64,000 nucleotides of DNA from Gordonia phthalatica (GCF_001305675.1 NZ_CP011853.1:4216001-4280000); one strand, 5' to 3'. Counted from the stretch's first letter, positions 8,547 through 17,653 are shown. Notes: generated by a model not told the origin, from the sequence alone. A program made the numbers and translations.

Positions 8547-9752
8547 ATGGCGAACAAGGTGTATGTGATCGGCGTCGGAATGACGAAGTTCGAGAAGCCC
8601 GGTCGGCGGACAAACGACGACGGCTCGCCGTGGGACTACCCCGACATGGCCCGGGAGTCCGGGACGGCGGCGCTGGCCGACGCGGGCATCGCCTACAGCG
8701 AGGTGCAGCAGGCGTACGTCGGCTACGTGTACGGCGAGTCGACGTCGGGGCAGCGCGCGCTCTACGAGCTCGACATGACCGGTATCCCGATCATCAACGT
8801 CAACAACAACTGCTCCACCGGATCCACCGCGATGTTCCTTGCGGCGCAGGCGATCCGCGGCGGCCTGGCCGACTGCGCCCTCGCCCTCGGCTTCGAGAAG
8901 ATGCAGCCCGGTTCCCTCGGCACCGTCTGGGACGACCGCGAGCAGCCCCTCGCGAACCACCTCCAAGCGCTCGCCGAGATCTCCGAGGTGCTGTTCCCGC
9001 CGGCCCCGTGGATGTTCGGGGCGGCCGGACGCGAGCACATGAAGGAGTACGGCACCACCGCTGAGCACTTCGCGAAGATCGGCCTCAAGAACCACCGGCA
9101 CTCGGTCAACAACGCGAACTCGCAGTTCCAGGACGAGTACACGCTCGACCAGATCTTGGACTCGCGGATGATCTACGACCCGCTCACCAAACTGCAGTGC
9201 TCGCCGACCTCCGACGGCTCGGCCGCCGTCGTCCTGGCGAGCGAGGACTTCGTGGACCGGCATCAACTCGCCGGGCAGGCCGTCGAGATCGTCGGGCAGG
9301 CGATGACCACCGACTTCCGCTCGTCGTTCGACGGCACCTGCAAGGGACTGATCGGCCACGACATGAACGTGCAGGCCGCGCGTCAGGTCTACGAGGAGTC
9401 CGGCCTGGGCGCCGACGACTTCCAGGTCATCGAGCTGCACGACTGCTTCTCCGCCAACGAGCTCCTGCTGTACGAGGCGCTCGGGCTGTGCGCGCCCGGC
9501 GAGGCGGGCCGACTCGTCGACGACGGCGCCACCACCTACGGGGGCAAGTGGGTCGTCAATCCGTCCGGCGGCCTCATCTCCAAGGGCCACCCTCTCGGCG
9601 CCACCGGCCTGGCCCAGTGCACCGAACTCACCTGGCAGCTCCGCGGCACCGCGGGCCCGCGCCAGGTGGACGGCGTCACCGCCGCCCTCCAGCACAACAT
9701 CGGCCTCGGCGGCGCCGCCGTCGTCACGGCGCTCCAGCGCGCCGAACGCTGA
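8547..9752 (+). CDS. SCP-x-type thiolase / lipid-transfer protein
   Basis: A 401-residue thiolase-superfamily enzyme of the non-decarboxylating SCP-x/Ltp branch. The nucleophile is C89 in NNNCSTGS. The C-terminal half has HDCFSANE and NPSGGLISKGHPLGATG, the catalytic His motif characteristic of this branch. It would cleave a 3-oxoacyl-CoA with CoA, or act as a retro-aldol lyase as some Ltp proteins do in sterol side-chain removal. The ATG at 8547 has GGAAGG six bases upstream; an upstream ATG at 8472 lies inside the palindrome and has no ribosome site. It is the first gene of the operon that continues with SRPBCC, MaoC, SDR, acyl-CoA dehydrogenase and FadD genes. No DUF35 partner, usual for aldolase-type Ltp, is present. 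Confidence 0.88.
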   Translation: MANKVYVIGVGMTKFEKPGRRTNDDGSPWDYPDMARESGTAALADAGIAYSEVQQAYVGYVYGESTSGQRALYELDMTGIPIINVNNNCSTGSTAMFLAAQAIRGGLADCALALGFEKMQPGSLGTVWDDREQPLANHLQALAEISEVLFPPAPWMFGAAGREHMKEYGTTAEHFAKIGLKNHRHSVNNANSQFQDEYTLDQILDSRMIYDPLTKLQCSPTSDGSAAVVLASEDFVDRHQLAGQAVEIVGQAMTTDFRSSFDGTCKGLIGHDMNVQAARQVYEESGLGADDFQVIELHDCFSANELLLYEALGLCAPGEAGRLVDDGATTYGGKWVVNPSGGLISKGHPLGATGLAQCTELTWQLRGTAGPRQVDGVTAALQHNIGLGGAAVVTALQRAER

Positions 9753-9803
9753 CCTCCCACCCGATTCCACCCTCTCCCGTCACCCTCAAGGAGCCGAAAG
9801 ACC

Positions 9804-10238
9804 ATGGGACGCATCGAATTCAGCAAGACCGTCAGCGCCGACCCGGCCGCCCTCTGGACGGTGATGGCCAACCCCGCCACGTGGAGCGACTGGTTCTCGA
9901 TCCACGAACGCTGGATGGAGGAGCCGCCCGCCACGCTCGAAGCGGGCAGCAGGCTGACCGTCAAGATCCTCATGCTCGGCATGGCGAACAAGCTCGAATG
10001 GACGGTCGACGCCGTCGACGCGCCCACCTCCATGACGTTGTCCGGCACCGGCATGGCCGGCGTCAAGGTGCAGTTCGCGTTCACCGTCACCCCGGTCGAC
10101 GGCTGCAGCGAGATCCAGATCTCCGGAGACTTCGAGGGCGCACTGATCAAGGGAGCCCTCGGCAAGGCCGTCGAGAAGGACGGGCGGAAGCAGCTGGAGA
10201 AGTCGGTCACGGCACTCGAGAACCTCGCGCTCGCATGA
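9804..10238 (+). CDS. SRPBCC (START-like) family protein
   Basis: A 144-residue helix-grip protein of the SRPBCC superfamily. The N-terminus IEFSKTVSADPAALWTVMAN followed by WSDWF is the typical opening strand and helix, and the C-terminal ~25 residues form the long helix that closes the hydrophobic pocket. Such proteins bind or transform hydrophobic ligands; none is identified here. It overlaps the next gene by ATGA, so the two are probably translationally coupled. Position inside a lipid-catabolic operon suggests it handles a polyketide-, steroid- or acyl-type intermediate. Confidence 0.8.
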   Translation: MGRIEFSKTVSADPAALWTVMANPATWSDWFSIHERWMEEPPATLEAGSRLTVKILMLGMANKLEWTVDAVDAPTSMTLSGTGMAGVKVQFAFTVTPVDGCSEIQISGDFEGALIKGALGKAVEKDGRKQLEKSVTALENLALA

Positions 10239-11134
10239 CCGACGCCGCCACCGTCACCGAGTTCGACGACGCCGGCCTGAATGTCTGGAGCGACGACGAG
10301 TCCTTCGAGGTCACCGCCGAGCGCATCGCCGAGTACGCGGCCGCCACCAACGACCCGGTTCCGGCGCACCGTGCGGGCGAGGTCGCGCCCCCGGTGTTCG
10401 CGATCGTGCCGGTCTTCGACTCGATGCTCACCCCGGTCATCGACGTCGCGCCCGTCGAGATCTTCGGTCGCGTGGTGCACGGCGAGCAGGACTTCCGCTT
10501 CCACCGCCCGATCCGCCCCGGCGAGACGCTGGTCTCCCGCGCCCGGGCGATCGGCTACGCGGGAAAACCCAAGGGCAGCACCATCGCGGTGCACGTCGAG
10601 AGCCGCGATGCCGCGGGCGAGCTCGTCAACGAGCAGTACCTGACGGCCTACTTCCGCGGGATCGACGCGGGGAGGACGGTCGGCGAGCAGGCACCCGCGC
10701 ACCGGGTCGACGACGCGGTCCGCTCCGGCGAGCCCGTCGCGGTGGTCGACCAGCACATCGACGACGACCAGACCTTCCGCTACGCCCCGGCGTCGGGTGA
10801 TCCGGTGCCTCTGCATCTGGACGAGGAGGTCGCGAAGGACGCCGGACTGCCCGGCATCATCGCGCACGGCCTGTGCACCATGGCGTTCGCGTCGTGGGCC
10901 GTGCTCACCGAGACCGCTGGCTCGGACGTCGCGCGGATGCGGCGCCTGGCCGTGCGGTTCGCCGGGATGGTCTTTCCGGGCGACGACCTCCAGACCCGGA
11001 TCTGGCGCACCGGCACCGCCGACGGCGTCACGTCGTACGCCTTCGAGACCGTCCGCGGCGACGACGTGGTGCTGTCCGACGGCGTCGCGGAGATCGCCGA
11101 CGCCGCATCAGGTTTCGACACGCAGCTCGGCTAG
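10235..11134 (+). CDS. Double-hotdog MaoC-type enoyl-CoA hydratase
   Basis: A 299-residue protein with two hotdog halves. The N-terminal half (about 1-140) resembles a FAS1-like dehydratase domain and lacks an obvious active site. The C-terminal half carries the hydratase-2 motif, with a YAPASGDPVPLHLDEE segment and GLPGIIAHGLCTMAF (roughly residues 185-222). This arrangement hydrates 2-enoyl-CoA to (R)-3-hydroxyacyl-CoA. The start ATG overlaps the stop of the SRPBCC gene. The last codons (GFDTQLG) are encoded inside a dispersed repeat beginning at 11111, so the C-terminus may have been altered by insertion of that repeat. Confidence 0.85.
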   Translation: MTDAATVTEFDDAGLNVWSDDESFEVTAERIAEYAAATNDPVPAHRAGEVAPPVFAIVPVFDSMLTPVIDVAPVEIFGRVVHGEQDFRFHRPIRPGETLVSRARAIGYAGKPKGSTIAVHVESRDAAGELVNEQYLTAYFRGIDAGRTVGEQAPAHRVDDAVRSGEPVAVVDQHIDDDQTFRYAPASGDPVPLHLDEEVAKDAGLPGIIAHGLCTMAFASWAVLTETAGSDVARMRRLAVRFAGMVFPGDDLQTRIWRTGTADGVTSYAFETVRGDDVVLSDGVAEIADAASGFDTQLG

Positions 11135-11209
11135 CGCCTCGCCGCGGCTCAACCAGCAAAAACGCTGGTTGAACCGGTCCGGAGCGAAGCGGAGGACCGT
11201 GTCGAAACC
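11111..11209. repeat. Dispersed palindromic repeat with central hairpin
   Basis: GGTTTCGACACG (11111-11122) and its exact complement CGTGTCGAAACC (11198-11209) flank a perfect 9-bp hairpin (11149-11157 with 11164-11172, loop AAAAAC). A further GTCGAAACC-type copy lies at about 11223. Elements built from CTGGTTGA, GAGCGAAGCGGAG and GTCGAAACC are, from memory, common dispersed repeats in high-GC actinomycetes. The central hairpin may also act as a terminator. The left arm overlaps the end of the MaoC coding sequence. Confidence 0.6.
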
Positions 11210-11263
11210 GCCGCGGGCCGCGTCGAAACCACCCCGCACTTCACAACGAAAGGAACCCCACCC

Positions 11264-12133
11264 ATGGGTGCATTGGACGGAAAGGTCGCCGTCATCACCG
11301 GCGCAGGCGGCCGCGAGCACGCGCTGCTCTTCGCCGCCGAGGGAGCGGCGGTGGTCGTGAACGACCGCGGCGGCAGCAACGCGGGCGAGGGCGACGACGT
11401 CGGGCCGGCGCAGCAGACGGTCGACGACATCGTCGCCGCGGGCGGTCGTGCGGTCGTCAACGGCAACGACATCAGTTCATGGAACGGCGCGAAGGAACTG
11501 GTCGAGCAGGCGATCTCCGAGTTCGGAGCCCTGGACGCCGTGGTGAACAACGCCGGCATCCTGCGCGACGGATTCATCGCCGGACTGTCCGAGTCCGACT
11601 GGGACTCGGTGATCGCGGTCCATCTGAAGGGCCACTTCAACGTGCTGCGTCATGCGGCCGAGTACTGGAAGGCGCAGTCGAAGGCCGGCGCCCAGCCGAC
11701 CGCGGCAGTCGTGAACACGGCGTCGGCGTCGGGGACCACCCTGCCGAACGCCGGTCAGGTGAACTACGGTGCCGCCAAGGCGGCGATCGCGGCGATGACG
11801 CTGGTCGCGGCCGACGAGCTCGGCCGGTACGGGGTGCGGGCCAATGCGATCGCCCCGATCGCGCGCACCCGACTCACCCTGGCCACCCCGGGGATGGGCG
11901 CGATGATTGCCGCCGAGCACGAGGCGTTGGAGGAGGGCGAGTTCGACGCCTTCAGTCCCGCCAACATCTCGCCGCTCGTCGCCTATCTGGCCTCGGACGC
12001 CTGCACCATCACCGGCAAGGTCTTCGCGGTGCAGGGCGGTGCCATCTCCGAGCTGGCGGGCTGGCACGACGTCAAGACCATCGAGACCGAGGGACCGTGG
12101 GTGATCGACGACATCGCCGCGCGGCTGCCCTGA
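11264..12133 (+). CDS. Short-chain dehydrogenase with shortened nucleotide loop
   Basis: A 289-residue SDR resembling the (3R)-hydroxyacyl-CoA dehydrogenase type linked to double-hotdog hydratases, so it fits the next step after the MaoC enzyme. NNAG (92-95), the Ser in NTASASG and YGAAK are present, so the catalytic Ser-Tyr-Lys triad is intact. However, the glycine-rich loop reads ITGAGGREHALLF, whereas relatives usually have TGAGxGIGREHALL: about three residues that contribute the GxG turn are absent. The deletion is in frame and could impair NAD(P) binding. AAAGGAA lies 9 bases before the ATG. Confidence 0.82.
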   Translation: MGALDGKVAVITGAGGREHALLFAAEGAAVVVNDRGGSNAGEGDDVGPAQQTVDDIVAAGGRAVVNGNDISSWNGAKELVEQAISEFGALDAVVNNAGILRDGFIAGLSESDWDSVIAVHLKGHFNVLRHAAEYWKAQSKAGAQPTAAVVNTASASGTTLPNAGQVNYGAAKAAIAAMTLVAADELGRYGVRANAIAPIARTRLTLATPGMGAMIAAEHEALEEGEFDAFSPANISPLVAYLASDACTITGKVFAVQGGAISELAGWHDVKTIETEGPWVIDDIAARLP

Positions 12134-12185
12134 TCCCCCGACAGACCGCAGGAGAGACATATATCAGTGGTCCGACACCGACCTG

Positions 12186-13442
12186 ATGGTCCGGGACGCC
12201 GCCCGGGAGTTCATCGACAAGAACTTCCGACCGAAGGTCGACGAGCTGGAGCACGGAGACCTCCCGCCCTACGACCTGATGCGCGAGCTGTGGTCGCAGT
12301 TCGGCCTCGAGGCGATGGCCGGCGAGGCCGTCGACAAGCTCCTCGCCAAGAAGCGCGCCAAAGCGGAGCGGTCCGACGGGCAGGCCGACGCCGCCCGTGA
12401 CAGGGCCGCCCGCGACACGAAGGAGAAGCGGTCCGGCTCGTCGAATCCGCTCGGCGCGCAGGCGTCGATGGGCGCGGTGCTGTTCAGCGAACTCGCCGGC
12501 GTCTCGCTCGGCTCGGTGGCGTCGATCGGCGTCAGCCTGGGCCTGGGCGCAGCGACCATCCTCTCCCGCGGCACCCTCGCTCAGCAGGAACGGTGGCTGC
12601 CCGACCTGATGACCCTGCGCACGATCGCGTCGTGGGCCATCACCGAGCCCGACTCCGGCTCCGACGCCTTCGGCGGGATGAAGACGTACGTCCGGCGCGA
12701 CGGCGACGACTACATCCTCAACGGTCAGAAGACCTTCATCACCAACGGTCCGTACGCGGACGTGCTCGTCGTGTACGCCAAGCTCGACGAGGGCGACGGC
12801 GCCGACAAGCGCGACCGCAAGGTGCTGACCTTCGTCCTGGAGAAGGGCATGGAGGGCCTCACCCAGAGCGCGCCGATGCGGAAGATGGGCATGCACTCCT
12901 CGCCCACCGGCGAATTGTTCTTCAACGACGTCCGCCTGACGCCCGACCGGCTGCTCGGCGAGACCGAGGACCATCGCAGCGGCGACGGGCGCGACAGCGC
13001 GCGCAGTTCCTTCGTCATCGAACGCGTGGGGTGCGCGATCCTGTCGCTCGGCATCATCAACGAGTGCCGCCGCCTGTGCGTCGAGTACGCGACCACCCGG
13101 CAGCTGTGGGGGCAGGACATCGGCCGCTTCCAGTTGATCCAGTTGAAGTTGGCCCGGATGGAGGTGGCGCGCCTCAACGTCCAGAACATGGTCTTCAGTG
13201 CGCTGGAGCAGATGACGGACGGTCGCATCCCGACGCTCGCCGAGGCCTCCGCCATGAAGCTGTACTCCACCGAAGCGGCGACCGACGTCGCGATGGACGC
13301 CGTTCAGCTCTTCGGCGGCAACGGGTACATGTCGGAGTACCGCGTCGAGCAGCTGGCTCGTGACGCCAAGTCGCTGATGATCTACGCGGGCAGCAACGAA
13401 ATCCAGGTCACGCACGTCGCGAAGGGACTGTTGAACTATTGA
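12186..13442 (+). CDS. Acyl-CoA dehydrogenase (IVD/LCAD-type Glu position)
   Basis: A 418-residue flavoenzyme that would introduce a 2,3 double bond into an acyl-CoA. SWAITEPDSGSDAFGG and QKTFITNGPYAD are the FAD-binding signatures. The residue before GSNEIQ is Ala (A401), not Glu. As in isovaleryl- and long-chain acyl-CoA dehydrogenases, the base is probably E279 in FVIERVG. An insert rich in charged residues (about 40-90) separates the N-terminal helices. The true start is uncertain: the reading frame is open upstream through YQWSDTDL, and a GGAGAG ribosome site (12151-12156) sits next to an in-frame ATA (12159), not next to the ATG at 12186. Confidence 0.85.
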   Translation: MVRDAAREFIDKNFRPKVDELEHGDLPPYDLMRELWSQFGLEAMAGEAVDKLLAKKRAKAERSDGQADAARDRAARDTKEKRSGSSNPLGAQASMGAVLFSELAGVSLGSVASIGVSLGLGAATILSRGTLAQQERWLPDLMTLRTIASWAITEPDSGSDAFGGMKTYVRRDGDDYILNGQKTFITNGPYADVLVVYAKLDEGDGADKRDRKVLTFVLEKGMEGLTQSAPMRKMGMHSSPTGELFFNDVRLTPDRLLGETEDHRSGDGRDSARSSFVIERVGCAILSLGIINECRRLCVEYATTRQLWGQDIGRFQLIQLKLARMEVARLNVQNMVFSALEQMTDGRIPTLAEASAMKLYSTEAATDVAMDAVQLFGGNGYMSEYRVEQLARDAKSLMIYAGSNEIQVTHVAKGLLNY

Positions 13443-13475
13443 CACACATCGCCGAATCCGTGTCAGGATGATCGT

Positions 13476-15254
13476 GTGACCTCCACCGCAGCGTCGTCCC
13501 CGTCCACCGCGCCCTCCGCCGAGACCATCACCTGGGGGTCGATGGCCCGCGGCGTCCTCGGCCTGGTCCGCGACCTCCCGCTCCTCGCCCGACAGCGCAC
13601 ATCCCTCCTGATGATCCGCGAGAACCGGCGCTGGAGCATCGGAGCGAAGTTCGCCGACACCGCGGCCCGCCACCCGGACAGCCCGTTCCTCCGCGTCGGC
13701 GCGGAGATCCACACCTACGCCGAGTGCAATCGTCGTGCCAACCGGTGGGCGGCGGCGCTGCGCGACCGCGGTGTCCGGCGCGGCGACGTCGTCGCCGTCA
13801 TGGCGCACAACAGTCCCGAATGCGTCATCGCGATGCTCGCGATCGTGAAGCTGGGCGCCGTGACCGGGATGATCAACTACAACCAGCCCGGCGATGCGCT
13901 GAACCACAGCTTCGGCGTCTTGGTGGACGCCAACCGCGAAGCACCGCTGGTCGTGGTGCACGACGCCGAGTGCGGGGAGCTCCTCCCCGGCCTCGATCCC
14001 GGCATCGCGATCAACGCGGTCACCTTCGACGGCCTCGACGACGCCGGCGACACGCTCGCGGCGAGGGGACGCCCGGTGGACGAGAACCCGCGGGTGACGA
14101 ACGAGATCCTCGCGAGCGATCCGGCCTTCTACATCTTCACCTCGGGAACCACGGGGTGGCCCAAGGCCAGCGTGATGAGCCATGGCCGCTGGCAGATTGC
14201 GATGAACGGATTCTCCCTGGGCCTGCGACTGCGGCCCGACGACGTCCTGTTCGTGACGCTGCCCTTCTATCACAACAACGCGCTGACGGTCTGCGTCGCG
14301 ACCGCCATCTCCGCGGGGGCCTGCCTGGCGGTGAGTCCCAAGTTCTCGGCGTCGCGGTTCTGGGACGAGGCGATCGCGAACGAGGCGACGGCCTTCTGTT
14401 ACATCGGCGAACTGTGCCGCTACCTCCTCGCGCAGCCGCCGAAGCCGACCGACCGCGCGCACTCCGTGCGCCTCGCCGCGGGAAACGGATTGCGACCGGA
14501 GATCTGGGACCAGTTCCAGGAGCGCTTCGGCATCGACCGGATCGTCGAGTTCTACGCGGCCAGCGAGTCGAACATCGGCTTCGTCAACATCTTCGATCAG
14601 CGCAAGACCGTCGGCTTCTGCCCGCTGCCCTATGTGATCGTCGAGGCCGACGACGACACCGGCCTACCGCGCCGCGGCGCCGACGGCCGCGTCACCAAGG
14701 TCGCGAAGGGCCGTCCGGGACTGCTGCTCGGCAAGATCAGTCCGATCGCGCGGATCGACGGCTACACCGATCCGTCGGCCACCGAGAAGAAGGTGGTGCG
14801 CGACGCGTTCAAGGACGGCGACCAGTACTTCAACACCGGCGACCTGGTGACCGACCTCGGCTTCCGCCACATCGCCTTCGTCGACCGGCTCGGCGACACC
14901 TTCCGTTGGAAGGGTGAGAACGTGGCGACCACCGAGGTGGAGGCCGCGCTCAACGGCACGGCGGGTGTCGTCGAATCGGTGGTCTACGGCGTCGCGGTGG
15001 CCGACGCGGACGGTCGTGCCGGGATGGCCGCGATCGTCGTCGACGACGACTTCGATCCGGTGCTGCTGGCCGCCGAACTGCGCAGCCGCCTCCCGGAGTA
15101 CGCGGTGCCGCTGTACCTGCGGGTGGTCCCCGCACTGACGCAGACGTCCACCTTCAAGAATCAGCGGGTCACGCTCCGCAATCAGGGTTACTCCGACGTC
15201 GGCGACGATCCGGTCTACACGCTGATGGCCGACGGTTACACCGAGATGTCCTGA
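13476..15254 (+). CDS. FadD6-like long-chain acyl-CoA synthetase (FATP type)
   Basis: A 592-residue adenylate-forming enzyme that activates fatty acids or related carboxylates with ATP and CoA. The AMP-binding P-loop FYIFTSGTTGWPKA lies near residue 220, followed by LPFYHNNA, YAASES and FNTGDLV. The C-terminal hinge is DRLGDTFRWKGENVATTEVE. This motif set, notably FRWKGENV, is that of the very-long-chain/FATP branch (mycobacterial FadD6). It starts at a GTG with AGGA seven bases upstream. As the last gene of the operon from 8547 it would supply the CoA thioester that the other enzymes degrade. Confidence 0.88.
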   Translation: MTSTAASSPSTAPSAETITWGSMARGVLGLVRDLPLLARQRTSLLMIRENRRWSIGAKFADTAARHPDSPFLRVGAEIHTYAECNRRANRWAAALRDRGVRRGDVVAVMAHNSPECVIAMLAIVKLGAVTGMINYNQPGDALNHSFGVLVDANREAPLVVVHDAECGELLPGLDPGIAINAVTFDGLDDAGDTLAARGRPVDENPRVTNEILASDPAFYIFTSGTTGWPKASVMSHGRWQIAMNGFSLGLRLRPDDVLFVTLPFYHNNALTVCVATAISAGACLAVSPKFSASRFWDEAIANEATAFCYIGELCRYLLAQPPKPTDRAHSVRLAAGNGLRPEIWDQFQERFGIDRIVEFYAASESNIGFVNIFDQRKTVGFCPLPYVIVEADDDTGLPRRGADGRVTKVAKGRPGLLLGKISPIARIDGYTDPSATEKKVVRDAFKDGDQYFNTGDLVTDLGFRHIAFVDRLGDTFRWKGENVATTEVEAALNGTAGVVESVVYGVAVADADGRAGMAAIVVDDDFDPVLLAAELRSRLPEYAVPLYLRVVPALTQTSTFKNQRVTLRNQGYSDVGDDPVYTLMADGYTEMS

Positions 15255-15521
15255 TTGTGCCCGGCGCGACAAATTTCACAGCGAGCGGTCGACGGTTATG
15301 GATTCGTTACCTGACCGCTGCAAACAGGTCGCGAAACAGCCACGACCAGCATCGAGACCGTCGCGAGCCTTTGCGGCGATGTCCTGAGTCCGATAACCTC
15401 ACCACTCGTGCGAGGGTACTTTCGGGCCGAACGGCCCGGACCACGCCGCGAGTTCACCCCCGGTGAGACGGGCACGACGAGAACGGGTCGCAGCACGCGG
15501 CCGACGAACCGAAGGATCTTT

Positions 15522-16475
15522 ATGCTGAAGAGCGTTGGCAAGCGCTTGCTCGTGGGTGTCGCCGCCATGGCCACCCTCGCGAGCACCGCGGTCGCGGTCG
15601 CACCGCAGGCCCAGGCCGCCGGAACCACCGAGTACGTGTACTCGGCCTCGATGCACCGGAAGATTCCGGTGCGGATCATCGATGCGGCGGGCAACAACAA
15701 CCCGACCCTGTACCTGCTCGACGGCCTGCGCGCCCCGAACAACACCAGCGGCTGGCTGCAGAACACCGACGTCGACCGCTTCATGCTCGGCAAGCGCACC
15801 AACGTCGCCATCCCGTTCGGCGGCGGCGGCAGCTTCTACACCAACTGGGAGCGTCGCGACCCGAAGCTCGGCGTCCAGAAGTGGGAGACCTTCCTGACCA
15901 AGGAACTCCCAGCGTACATGGCGAAGAACCACGGCAGTGACAACCGCCGCAACGGCATCGCCGGCCTGTCGATGTCCGGCACCGCCGCGCTGAACCTGGC
16001 CTCGCGCCACCCGGGCTTCTACAAGGCCGTCGCCTCATACAGCGGCTACCCGACCGTCACCATGCCGGGCTTCACCCAGGGCATCCAGCAGTCGGTGGCC
16101 GTCATGGGCGGCAACCCGACCAACATGTGGGGCTTCTACCCCGCCGGTGAGTGGTTCGCCAACGATCCGTTCCTGAGCGCGGGCAACCTCGCCGGGCACT
16201 ACGTCTACGTCTCGTCGGGCACCGGAGTCGGCAGCAAGTACGACTCGAGCGTCACGCCGGGCAGCGGCAACTTCAACCCGACCAAGTTCGCCCAGATGGT
16301 GCCGCTGGAGGTCGCCGCGTCGACCAGCTCGCAGCTGTACATCGCCCGTATGGCGACCGTGCCGGGCGTCCACCTGACCACGCACATCAGCCCCGACGGT
16401 GTGCACTGGTGGGACTACTGGCAGGCCCGCTTCAAGCAGTCCTGGCAGACCACCTTCCGGCCCGCGTTCTTCTGA
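15522..16475 (+). CDS. Secreted antigen-85-type mycolyltransferase/esterase
   Basis: A 317-residue exported alpha/beta hydrolase. The N-terminus is a Sec signal peptide (basic KRLL, hydrophobic core, AQA site near residue 32). The mature part matches the antigen 85/corynomycolyltransferase family: GGGSFYTNWE (101-110), the nucleophile elbow GLSMSG with S150 and a C-terminal HWWDYWQ with the catalytic His. Such enzymes transfer mycolic acids between trehalose monomycolate and arabinogalactan or another trehalose. Its presence implies a mycolate-bearing envelope. GAAGGA lies five bases before the ATG. The 267 bp upstream (15255-15521) hold no gene and presumably the promoter. A strong hairpin follows. 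Confidence 0.87.
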   Translation: MLKSVGKRLLVGVAAMATLASTAVAVAPQAQAAGTTEYVYSASMHRKIPVRIIDAAGNNNPTLYLLDGLRAPNNTSGWLQNTDVDRFMLGKRTNVAIPFGGGGSFYTNWERRDPKLGVQKWETFLTKELPAYMAKNHGSDNRRNGIAGLSMSGTAALNLASRHPGFYKAVASYSGYPTVTMPGFTQGIQQSVAVMGGNPTNMWGFYPAGEWFANDPFLSAGNLAGHYVYVSSGTGVGSKYDSSVTPGSGNFNPTKFAQMVPLEVAASTSSQLYIARMATVPGVHLTTHISPDGVHWWDYWQARFKQSWQTTFRPAFF

Positions 16476-16489
16476 TCGCACAGGCTCAG

Positions 16490-16525
16490 CCGAAGGCCGG
16501 CACCCGCTCGGGTGCCGGCCTTCGG
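16490..16525 (+). terminator. Strong hairpin after mycolyltransferase gene
   Basis: A perfect 16-bp GC-rich stem (CCGAAGGCCGGCACCC with its complement) and a GCTC loop begin 14 bases after the stop codon. No T-run follows, as is usual for actinobacterial terminators. Confidence 0.75.
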
Positions 16526-16594
16526 CATTGCCGGAGGTCATGTCCCGGTCTATTCCGGGACTCTTCTAACAACGAAAATGTCCGTGCTCGACGC

Positions 16595-16600
16595 TAGGCT
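16595..16600 (+). promoter_or_regulatory. -10 box for leaderless DyP peroxidase transcript
   Basis: TAGGCT is followed by six bases and then the GTG start at 16607. No ribosome site is present, so a leaderless mRNA is likely. Confidence 0.45.
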
Positions 16601-16606
16601 TGTCGT

Positions 16607-17614
16607 GTGGACTCCGGACAGAACATCCTCACCGACAAGACTCCCTCGGCCCTGTTCCTGGTGCTGACCATCAACCCGGGCGGGGAAGGCGCCGTCCGCG
16701 ACGCACTCGAAGGCCTCGAAGGCCTCGTGACGACGGTGTCATCGCGGGCTCCGGAAGCCACCCTGACCGCGATCATCAGCATCGGTTCAGACGCCTGGGA
16801 CCGCCTGTTCTCCGGCCCCCGGCCGGCCGAACTGCATCCGTTCGTCGAGTTGACCGGCGACACCCACACGGCGCCCGCGACGCCCGGCGATCTCCTGCTG
16901 CACATCAAGTCCAGCCGCCCCGACCTCGCCTTCGAGGTCGGCCGACTGTGGACCGCCACGCTCGGCGACGCCGTCACGACCGTCGACGAGACCCACGGCT
17001 TCCGATACTTCGATCTCCGCGACCTCACCGGCTTCGTCGACGGCACCGAGAACCCCGCGGGCGACGACGCCGTTCAGGTCATCACCGTCGACCCTGACGA
17101 CGACCCAGAATTCGCGGGCGGCAGCTACGTCGCCGTCCAGAAGTACGTGACCGACTTCCCGTCATGGAACGCCCTCCCCGTCCCCGACCAGGAGAACACG
17201 TTCGGCCGGTCCAAACTCGAGAACGTCGAGATGGACGACGACACCAAGCCCTCCAACGCGCACACCGCGCTGACCAACCTGCCCGACGTCGACGGCCAGT
17301 CACAGGAGATCTTCCGCGACAACATGCCCTTCGGCGATATCGCAGGAGACGGCGAGAAGGGCACCTACTTCATCGCCTACTCCAAGACGCCGGCGATCAC
17401 GGAGCTGATGCTGCGCAACATGTTCATCGGCGATCCGGTCGGCAACCACGACCGCCTGCTCGACTTCACCACCGCCGTCACCGGCACCCAGTTCTTCGCG
17501 CCGTCCACCGACTTCCTCGCCGACCTGCCCGAGGCGCCGACCGCGCCCTCGGAGGAGCCGACGGAGGATGCGAGCCCGTCCGACGGGTCTCTCGGCATCG
17601 GCGCGCTGAAGTAG
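16607..17614 (+). CDS. DyP-type haem peroxidase, encapsulin cargo
   Basis: A 335-residue dye-decolourising peroxidase of the DypB type. The distal haem motif GFVDGTE (142-148, D145), the proximal His H219 in SNAH and the distal Arg R237 are all present. It would oxidise phenolic or dye-like substrates with peroxide. The last ten residues, DGSLGIGALK, follow a flexible acidic Pro/Glu/Ser linker and match the cargo-loading peptide that docks DyP inside encapsulin shells. The encapsulin gene follows after 39 bp, which confirms the pairing. The start is a GTG with a leaderless -10. Confidence 0.93.
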   Translation: MDSGQNILTDKTPSALFLVLTINPGGEGAVRDALEGLEGLVTTVSSRAPEATLTAIISIGSDAWDRLFSGPRPAELHPFVELTGDTHTAPATPGDLLLHIKSSRPDLAFEVGRLWTATLGDAVTTVDETHGFRYFDLRDLTGFVDGTENPAGDDAVQVITVDPDDDPEFAGGSYVAVQKYVTDFPSWNALPVPDQENTFGRSKLENVEMDDDTKPSNAHTALTNLPDVDGQSQEIFRDNMPFGDIAGDGEKGTYFIAYSKTPAITELMLRNMFIGDPVGNHDRLLDFTTAVTGTQFFAPSTDFLADLPEAPTAPSEEPTEDASPSDGSLGIGALK

Positions 17615-17653
17615 ATCGAACCACCCACCCGCACCAGAGACAGGATCACAACG

